From Methanobacterium sp. Maddingley MBC34 (GTDB taxonomy: Archaea > Methanobacteriota > Methanobacteria > Methanobacteriales > Methanobacteriaceae), in contig AMGN01000025.1 of NCBI GenBank assembly GCA_000309865.1, forward strand, positions 1-63,042: a stretch of DNA of 63,042 bases, given 5' to 3'. The notes beneath the pieces were generated by a model. It ran no database searches and was not told the DNA's origin. It worked only from the letters and a program-made list of their open reading frames with translations. The translations under genes were made by a program, and so were the position numbers. Numbering within the stretch: position 1 is the first letter of the stretch; each line of letters opens with the position of its first letter. Shown in pieces: positions 57,298-63,042 of this stretch.

Positions 57298-58155
57298 ATG
57301 ATAATCGGAGGATCTTCTTCCCAGAAACTAGCCGCAAACATTGCCCACGAGATGGGTGATGAACTTTGTCCCATTGAAAGTCGAAAATTCCCTGATGGAG
57401 AACGTTACGTAAGAATTAAAGGAGAAGTTGAGGAAGGAGTGGTGGTGGTGCAGTCCACTGGCTACCCCCAGGATGAAAACCTCATGGAACTCTTCCTGAT
57501 ATTGAAAACCATTCGTAACATGGGCATCACTGACATCCGCACAGTCATCCCCTATTTTGGTTATGGTAGACAGGAAAAAAGTTTTAATTACGGTGAAGCG
57601 GTCTCTGCAGAGGTTGTTTGCCAGTTAATAGAGTTTGCAGGTGCAAGTTCTGTATACAGTATAAATCTCCATGAAAAAAGCATCTGTGATCTTTTCAGTG
57701 TTCCCGCCTATAATTTGTCAGCCATGCCATCCATTGCTGATTACGTTACAAATAATGTGGAAGATCCAGTAATCATAGCACCAGATAAGGGTGCTCTGGG
57801 TTTTGCTCAAGAAGTTGCGAGTATCCTTAACTGTGAATCAGATTATCTGGAGAAAGTACGCCTATCCCCAGAAAAAGTGGAGACCAAACCCAAAAACCTG
57901 GATGTTAATGGTAGGGATGCAGTTATAGTCGATGATATCATCAGCACCGGTGGGACCATTGTCAATGCCTGCAACATCCTGAAAGAACACCAGGCCCGTA
58001 GGATTGTAGTGAGCTGTGTGCACCCTGTACTGGTGGGTGATGCCTTGCTTAAGATATTCGCTGCCGGAGCAGACGATGTTGTGGGAACCAACACCCTTAA
58101 ATCTGAAGTGAGTAATGTTTCTGTGGCGAGTTTAGTGGCTGATGCATTGAAATAA
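57298..58155 (+). CDS. prs: ribose-phosphate pyrophosphokinase
   Basis: PRPP synthase, 285 aa, making phosphoribosyl pyrophosphate for nucleotide and histidine synthesis. ATP-binding RKFPDGERYVRI is near residue 35, and the PRPP loop is VDDIISTGGTIV (near residue 207). The ATG at 57298, preceded by GGTGAT, is preferred over 57286. A hairpin CTTCCC/GGGAAG lies in the spacer before it (about 57211-57240). Confidence 0.95.
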   Translation: MIIGGSSSQKLAANIAHEMGDELCPIESRKFPDGERYVRIKGEVEEGVVVVQSTGYPQDENLMELFLILKTIRNMGITDIRTVIPYFGYGRQEKSFNYGEAVSAEVVCQLIEFAGASSVYSINLHEKSICDLFSVPAYNLSAMPSIADYVTNNVEDPVIIAPDKGALGFAQEVASILNCESDYLEKVRLSPEKVETKPKNLDVNGRDAVIVDDIISTGGTIVNACNILKEHQARRIVVSCVHPVLVGDALLKIFAAGADDVVGTNTLKSEVSNVSVASLVADALK

Positions 58156-58270
58156 ATAATTAGATGACCCATTTATAAGGATATGATAATACTGGATAAC
58201 TACCATTATATTATTTCCATAAACCCCCTGATTGTAACATACAAAAGATGAAAATTTAATGGTGAAAAAA

Positions 58271-58588
58271 ATGACAGATTGGACCCCCATAATCATAGGG
58301 ATCGTTTTAACTATTATTATAGGCCTAATTGGTATATTTATACCTTTTTTAGGTATTTTAGCCCCCATAATTGGTGGTTTTGTTGCAGCGTATATGGCAG
58401 GAGGGGACTATAAGGATGGTGCAGTTAACGGTGGTATTGCCGGTGCCTTGGGAGGAGCTCTTTTGGGATTCGTTTTATTAGGAGCTTTCACCGCTTTTAT
58501 TGGTGGTCTAGCCTTAGGCTTTATAATTGGCCTTATACTTGGAATTATCGGAGGAACAATTGGAATAATTGTTAAAGGTAGATTTTGA
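58271..58588 (+). CDS. small DUF5518 membrane protein, first copy
   Basis: A 105-aa protein made almost wholly of hydrophobic, glycine-rich helices (about four). DUF5518 proteins are common in Methanobacteriales, and their function is unknown. The ATG at 58271 follows GGTGA. A second similar gene lies 63 bp downstream. Confidence 0.75.
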   Translation: MTDWTPIIIGIVLTIIIGLIGIFIPFLGILAPIIGGFVAAYMAGGDYKDGAVNGGIAGALGGALLGFVLLGAFTAFIGGLALGFIIGLILGIIGGTIGIIVKGRF

Positions 58589-58651
58589 AGTATATTTCAA
58601 GAATTATTTTATTCATGAAATAATTTTAAAAAAAATAGAGAGGGATAATAA

Positions 58652-59035
58652 ATGGTCAATTGGACAGCAGTGGCTATTGGTTTTGTGGTAACAGTTGTAC
58701 TGGAAACAATTGGAATTCTTTTCCTAACTTTAGACACCTCAGTTTCTGTATTTATAAGCATTTTTGCACCAGTAATTGGAGGCCTTATAGCAGCATACTG
58801 GGCAGGTGGAGCTTATAAAGAAGGTGTTATTAATGGAGGTCTTGCGGGAGGGATGGGTTCTTTAATAGCAGCCGTTATCTTCCTCCCTGGAAGTTTAATT
58901 TATATTGCAGAAAATGCAGTGATTAGCTTTATCACCAGTGGAATACTGGGCATTATAGGTGGTTTAATTGGCATATTAGCCAAAGGGAAACCACGAGGAA
59001 AAGATGAACCTTCCCCTGAAGAACCAGATGCTTGA
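58652..59035 (+). CDS. small DUF5518 membrane protein, second copy
   Basis: A 127-aa protein similar to its neighbour, with shared pattern APVIGGLIAAYWAGGAYKEG and a charged tail (KDEPSPEEPDA). AGAGAGGGAT precedes the ATG. The two look like a tandem duplication. Function unknown. Confidence 0.75.
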   Translation: MVNWTAVAIGFVVTVVLETIGILFLTLDTSVSVFISIFAPVIGGLIAAYWAGGAYKEGVINGGLAGGMGSLIAAVIFLPGSLIYIAENAVISFITSGILGIIGGLIGILAKGKPRGKDEPSPEEPDA

Positions 59036-59529
59036 TTCTGGTATTAAGCTGCACCAGTTTTGTTCAATTTTTATTTTCCATTATTCTTTCAGTTTTATTA
59101 TTAATTATTTTCCAGTTTTGAGCCGTAAAATCCAATTTTATCATCATATCCCCTATAACATATCTTTGAAATACCGTCCTCGTATCTGGTAAGATAATCC
59201 AAAACTTATATTAAAAAACATAGCTCAAAATAATATATGGAGGGGTTGTCTTGATGAAACCGATTCTTAAGGACAATATCTGTAGGGGGAGTATAAAACA
59301 GAAACTTTTCTTGAAAACATCTTTTTTTGAAATTTTTATAAATAGACCTATAGGTGATAATCATTCATTAAATTTTACACACCAACACCCTTCAATTACC
59401 AATTTTTATCACCTAATATTCATCTTAGCATCCTTTTTCACGTCTTTAAAAACATTTCCGGACCTAATTTCCAAATCAAATATAAGTAATCTTTATATTC
59501 AACAATGCATTCCAATGGAGGGTTAGGTT
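59036..59529. other. spacer upstream of the partner-switching genes
   Basis: A 494-bp gap. A 91-codon frame (to 59526) exists with GGAGGGG upstream of its ATG at 59254, but its composition is unlike a protein and it is probably chance. A 9-bp inverted repeat AGGTGATAA/TTATCACCT (59352-59360 and 59406-59414) includes a palindromic ACCTATAGGT at 59346. A TATA-like stretch near 59490 probably serves the next gene. Confidence 0.4.
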
Positions 59530-61032
59530 ATGGATTCTGATACTGTTGATAATAAAGTGAACAAAGAGACTCTGGCTTCTTTGAAGTTCAAGGCTGAACT
59601 GAAATTACTTCCCATAGTTTTACGTGCTGTGCGTGATGTTGCATGTAGATATGGTCTGGATGAAGCTTCAGTAAGGGATTTAGAACTGGCAACAGAGGAA
59701 GCCTGTCATAATGTAATAGAACACGCCTACGAACCCGGTGAAGAAGGTTATTACAAGGTGAAAATTCATCGTGAACCCACCTGTTTCAGGATTACAGTGC
59801 GGGACGAGGGAATGCCATTCAACCTTCAGCGCTTAAATGAGGATGAACCCTCAGACATTGGTGTCAGGTTAATGCGAGCTTGTACTGATGAAATCAGAAG
59901 TAAATATCTGGGAAAGAAGGGAAAAGTAGTGGAACTGGTTAAAAACTTCCCCTTCGAATCAGTAGCTGAAGTAGAAACAACCACAACCATTAAAATGTCC
60001 AGTGAAGTGGATCTGGCACCTCCATCCGAAAAAGTAACTTTGCGCCTGATGCGCTCTGATGAAACCGTGTCTCTGGCAAGACTGATATACCGGGTTTATG
60101 GTTACACCTATCCTCATGAAGATATTTATTATCCTGAAAAATTCGCTTCACTCATAGAATCTGGATTGGTGACCTCCTGTGTGGCTGTAAATGAGGAGGA
60201 TGAGATTGTAGGGCATCTGGGAGTTTTCCTGGAAACTCCTGAAGATCATGTGGGTGAATCTGCCCTGGCTGCAGTCGACCCCCGCTACCGGGGGAGAGGA
60301 CTGTTCCCCCGGATGAAAAAAATGATGATGGAAGAGATGGCATCCAAAGGTATTTTAGGCCTTTACAGTAGGGCAGTGACGGTTCATGTGGCATCACAAA
60401 AATCCAATGTTAAAATGGGCGCCAAGGAAACTGGTTTTGTACTTGCACACTCTCCTCCCACTGCGATTTTCAAGAAAATGAAAACTGAAGTAGCAGATAT
60501 CCGCCGAACTGTAGCCCTCTTCTATGTACCAGTTGTTCCTGACAGAGAGCAGACAGTTTTTTTACCCCACAATCACCAGGAAATCATTAACAAAATCTAC
60601 AAACACGCTGAATTACCACGAGTGTTCAAAAAAGCAGATCCTGATAATGTGGATCTGGCTCCTCATTCTCATATCCATTCTCATATTTTACCTGAAATGG
60701 CCAGTGCGTTTTTAAGGGTTAACGAGTTTGGAGTGGACTTTATTGATGAGTTGCGACTTCAGGTCCAGGATTTAAAAGAGAGGAAAGTTGAACTGATAGT
60801 TCTGGATCTTCCCTTAAAAGATCCAGGTACTGCTATTTTGTGCCCTGAAATTGAGAACATGCACTTTTTCTTCTGCGGTATCATGCCCGAATTCCTGGAT
60901 GGAGATTCAATTCGTCTGCAGTACCTTAACAATGTGGCCTTTGATCCTGAAAGTGTGGATGTTTACTCGGAATTTGCCAAGGAACTATTTGATTACGTGG
61001 TTGGTGAATGGAAGAAACATACCGGTAGGTAG
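59530..61032 (+). CDS. RsbW-like serine kinase fused to GNAT acetyltransferase
   Basis: A 500-aa fusion. Residues 1-140 are an RsbW/SpoIIAB-like HATPase: N box ATEEACHNVIEHAYEPG (near residue 57) and G1 box VRDEGMPFN. Residues 175-310 are a GNAT domain with the acetyl-CoA loop DPRYRGRGLFPRMKK (near residue 255). A further alpha/beta region reaches the C-terminus. In bacteria such kinases phosphorylate a STAS antagonist and hold a target protein; the next gene encodes a STAS protein. The fused domain may be the regulated output. GGAGGG precedes the ATG. Confidence 0.85.
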   Translation: MDSDTVDNKVNKETLASLKFKAELKLLPIVLRAVRDVACRYGLDEASVRDLELATEEACHNVIEHAYEPGEEGYYKVKIHREPTCFRITVRDEGMPFNLQRLNEDEPSDIGVRLMRACTDEIRSKYLGKKGKVVELVKNFPFESVAEVETTTTIKMSSEVDLAPPSEKVTLRLMRSDETVSLARLIYRVYGYTYPHEDIYYPEKFASLIESGLVTSCVAVNEEDEIVGHLGVFLETPEDHVGESALAAVDPRYRGRGLFPRMKKMMMEEMASKGILGLYSRAVTVHVASQKSNVKMGAKETGFVLAHSPPTAIFKKMKTEVADIRRTVALFYVPVVPDREQTVFLPHNHQEIINKIYKHAELPRVFKKADPDNVDLAPHSHIHSHILPEMASAFLRVNEFGVDFIDELRLQVQDLKERKVELIVLDLPLKDPGTAILCPEIENMHFFFCGIMPEFLDGDSIRLQYLNNVAFDPESVDVYSEFAKELFDYVVGEWKKHTGR

Positions 61033-61110
61033 ATTATAAAAAGATAACATAAAAGGATATACTGATTAAAGAATAAATCACGTTTTAACTATTTATTGGA
61101 TGGTGCGGAA

Positions 61111-61443
61111 ATGGAAATCACGGAAAAAACAATAAATGATGTGGAAATAGTGTTTTTAAATGGTCGTCTGGATGCCTATAATTCCAATGTGGTTGAAAAT
61201 AAGTTGGATGAACTTATTGATTCAGGTAAAATAAAAATGGTCGTTGATCTTTCGGGAGTGGAGTACATAAGCAGCTCTGGTCTGAGGGTGATGCTTTCAT
61301 CCCTTAAAAAATTGGATAAATTGGGAGGTACCCTGAAACTTTCATCATTACAACCTTATGTCAGGGAAGTCTTTGAAATCGCTGGTTTTACACAGCTCTT
61401 CCAGATTTATGATTCAGAAGAGGAAGCTGTCACCAGTTTTTAA
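61111..61443 (+). CDS. STAS domain anti-sigma-antagonist-like protein
   Basis: SpoIIAA/RsbV-like protein, 110 aa. The phosphorylatable serine is in EYISSSGLRVMLSSL (near residue 55), and FLNGRLDAYNS is the first strand. The ATG at 61111 follows GGATGGTG. It is the expected substrate of the kinase upstream and of the phosphatase downstream. Confidence 0.92.
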   Translation: MEITEKTINDVEIVFLNGRLDAYNSNVVENKLDELIDSGKIKMVVDLSGVEYISSSGLRVMLSSLKKLDKLGGTLKLSSLQPYVREVFEIAGFTQLFQIYDSEEEAVTSF

Positions 61444-61629
61444 AAATATTTAATGATTAAGATATCTAATGATTTCCTCAAAAATAAGACTCAATCTTAT
61501 CCATAGTAACCAAAATCACAAAATAAATTTTGAAAATATATTAAATGACATATCTTTTTAATAGAAACCACTGAAAACCCACCAAAAAAATATAAAACCC
61601 CCTAAAAAAATATAAAAAATAAGATTTCC

Positions 61630-62997
61630 ATGGAACCCCTGAGCATAGCCCTTTTTACCGACTTGATAGAGAAAGTCTGCGTTATCTTTGTCATGGCTTA
61701 CCTTCTGACTCGTCTGAGGTACTTCACCGAGGTTCTTGATGGTAAATTAACCATTAGAAATCAGTTGATACTTATTTTGATATTTGGTGGCATATCCATC
61801 TATGGTTCCTATTCAGGGGTGGATATATTTGGAGCCATTGCCAACGTACGTGATCTGGGCCCCATGGTAGCAGGACTAGTTGGAGGGCCAATTGTAGGTC
61901 TGGGGGCAGGTTTGATAGGCGGTTTGCATCGATTGACCATGGGCGGATTCACCTGCATCCCCTGTTCACTGTCCACCATCCTGGCAGGACTATTTGCAGG
62001 CATTATCTATCTTGCCAACCGAAAACGTTTCATTGGCATCTGGGGGGCAGTTTTATTCTCCATTTTAATGGAGACTTTCCACATGATACTGGCACTTATA
62101 CTGGCATCTCCCTTTGCCCAGGCATGGGCAGTGGTGGAAAACTTATACATCCCCATGATACTGGCCAATGCCGTGGGAATGTTCATTTTCGCCTTTATGA
62201 TCTCCAACCTCATAAAAGAACGCAAAACAAAAAAAGAAAGGGATAAACTCTCAGCTCAGCTTGAAAGAAGGAAAAAAGAACTGGAAATAGCTCAACAAAT
62301 TCAGGAAAGTTTCTTACCCCATACCATACCATTTATTGAGAATTATGACCTGGCTGCTAGCAGTATACCTGCCCAGGAGGTGGGAGGTGACTTTTATGAT
62401 TTCATACCCATTTCCAGTGAACAAACCGGCCTTACCATTGGGGATGTTTCTGGTAAAGGAATACCTGCAGCCCTTTTCATGGCATTTTCACGTACACTCC
62501 TCCGGGCCAAAGCCTGCCGCAACCCCGGGGTGGGTAGAATGATAGAAAGCGTTAATAATTTCATTAATGAAGAACCTCATTCTAACATGTTTGTAACCCT
62601 GTTTTACAGTATTCTGGATAGTTCTCGAAACAAACTTACATTTGTAAATGCAGGCCATAACCCTCCACTTCTTTTAAGAAAAGAAAATGGTGAAATTATC
62701 CGATTAAGCACAGGAGGTGTGGTTTTAGGGGCTATGAAAGGCCTTAAAATGGCTGAAAAAACCATTGAGATATGTCCAGAGGATCTTCTGGTTTTATACA
62801 CTGATGGGGTTACCGAGGCCATTAACCAGCAGGAAGACCAGTTTGGTGAGGAACGGTTGATTAAACTCATAATGGATAATCAGGATCTATCTTCTGATGA
62901 TCTGAAGAACCTTATTATTGACCATGTTTACGATTTCGCATCTGGTACGCCCCAGGCAGATGATATCACCCTTATGGTCTTGAGGAGAATTTTATGA
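61630..62997 (+). CDS. membrane PP2C phosphatase (5TM-LytS-type sensor with SpoIIE domain)
   Basis: A 455-aa protein. Residues 1-200 form about six membrane helices like the 5TMR-LYT sensor module (PMVAGLVGGPIVGLGAGLIGG near 79). A short coiled coil (residues 200-230) leads to a SpoIIE/RsbU-type phosphatase with metal motifs VGGDFYDF, GDVSGKGIPAAL, NAGHNPP, YTDGVTEA and QADDITLMV. It would dephosphorylate the STAS protein on an external signal. No ribosome site is seen before the ATG. Confidence 0.9.
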   Translation: MEPLSIALFTDLIEKVCVIFVMAYLLTRLRYFTEVLDGKLTIRNQLILILIFGGISIYGSYSGVDIFGAIANVRDLGPMVAGLVGGPIVGLGAGLIGGLHRLTMGGFTCIPCSLSTILAGLFAGIIYLANRKRFIGIWGAVLFSILMETFHMILALILASPFAQAWAVVENLYIPMILANAVGMFIFAFMISNLIKERKTKKERDKLSAQLERRKKELEIAQQIQESFLPHTIPFIENYDLAASSIPAQEVGGDFYDFIPISSEQTGLTIGDVSGKGIPAALFMAFSRTLLRAKACRNPGVGRMIESVNNFINEEPHSNMFVTLFYSILDSSRNKLTFVNAGHNPPLLLRKENGEIIRLSTGGVVLGAMKGLKMAEKTIEICPEDLLVLYTDGVTEAINQQEDQFGEERLIKLIMDNQDLSSDDLKNLIIDHVYDFASGTPQADDITLMVLRRIL

Positions 62998-63042
62998 CCA
63001 CTAGGATTGTGTGATCTTGGGTTGTGATCGTGAGGAGGATTG

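Noticed and set aside
59254..59526. 91-codon frame with GGAGGGG upstream, before the kinase gene
   Set aside because: The translated sequence is rich in Phe, Ile, His and Asn with no domain pattern, as expected from AT-rich noncoding DNA; the ribosome site alone is not enough.

Overview
The window is chromosomal DNA from a hydrogenotrophic methanogen of the order Methanobacteriales, most likely Methanobacterium or a close relative. The evidence is a complete [Fe]-hydrogenase (hmd/hcg) locus, a methenyl-H4MPT cyclohydrolase gene, the archaeal exosome/proteasome/RNase P/KEOPS gene string, archaeal-type thymidylate and riboflavin synthases, AGGAGGTGAT-type ribosome binding sites and AT-rich spacers with TATA boxes. 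No IS element, prophage or CRISPR array was seen.

Layout. 1-8.7 kb is a nickel section: an MFS exporter, a radical SAM protein, the nickel regulator NikR, a nicotianamine-synthase-like enzyme, an acetyltransferase, a methyltransferase fragment, two CbiM/NikM substrate-capture proteins and the N, Q and O parts of an ECF-type nickel/cobalt importer. The ATPase of this importer carries a His-rich repeat tail. 8.7-16.7 kb holds the full set for the nickel-free [Fe]-hydrogenase: hcgF, E, D, C, B, A and hmd on the minus strand and hcgG divergent. 16.8-31.4 kb is mixed: a lipoprotein, a DUF2207 membrane protein, a zinc-ribbon membrane protein without a normal start codon, phosphoesterases, a TPR protein, a bacterial-type LonA, ArsR and TetR regulators, two methyltransferases and a decayed coiled-coil gene. 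31.5-40.1 kb is the archaeal information-processing superoperon on the minus strand (L15e, COG1325, Rnp3, Rnp2, PsmA, SBDS, Rrp4, Rrp41, Rrp42, L37Ae, RpoP, Brix, Pcc1, prefoldin beta, DUF3194), with two unusual tandem-repeat spacers.

40.4-48.4 kb holds a MarR/MATE pair, a sensor histidine kinase, a cysteine-less CMD protein, the remnant of a deleted ABC permease next to an intact ABC exporter, and riboflavin synthase. 48.6-54.2 kb holds mch, overlapping thyA and a short metE, a flavin-binding protein, DUF1894/DUF1890 and a membrane protein. 54.8 kb has tRNA-Ala(GGC). 55-57.1 kb has DUF354, hypB and hypA (nickel insertion into [NiFe]-hydrogenase). Then come prs, two DUF5518 membrane proteins and, at 59.5-63 kb, a bacterial-style partner-switching module: an RsbW-like kinase fused to an acetyltransferase, a STAS antagonist and a membrane SpoIIE/RsbU-type phosphatase.

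How it fits together. The first 17 kb reads as a nickel-economy island: sense nickel (NikR), possibly make and export a nicotianamine-like chelator, import nickel (CbiMNQO), and switch to the iron-only hydrogenase when nickel is short. Paired GTATTAC-N25-GTAATAC sites before the second cbiM and a GGTAGCAC-N13-GTGCTACC site before nikR are candidate operators. The most unusual system is the partner-switching cassette, because archaea have no sigma factor for it to control.
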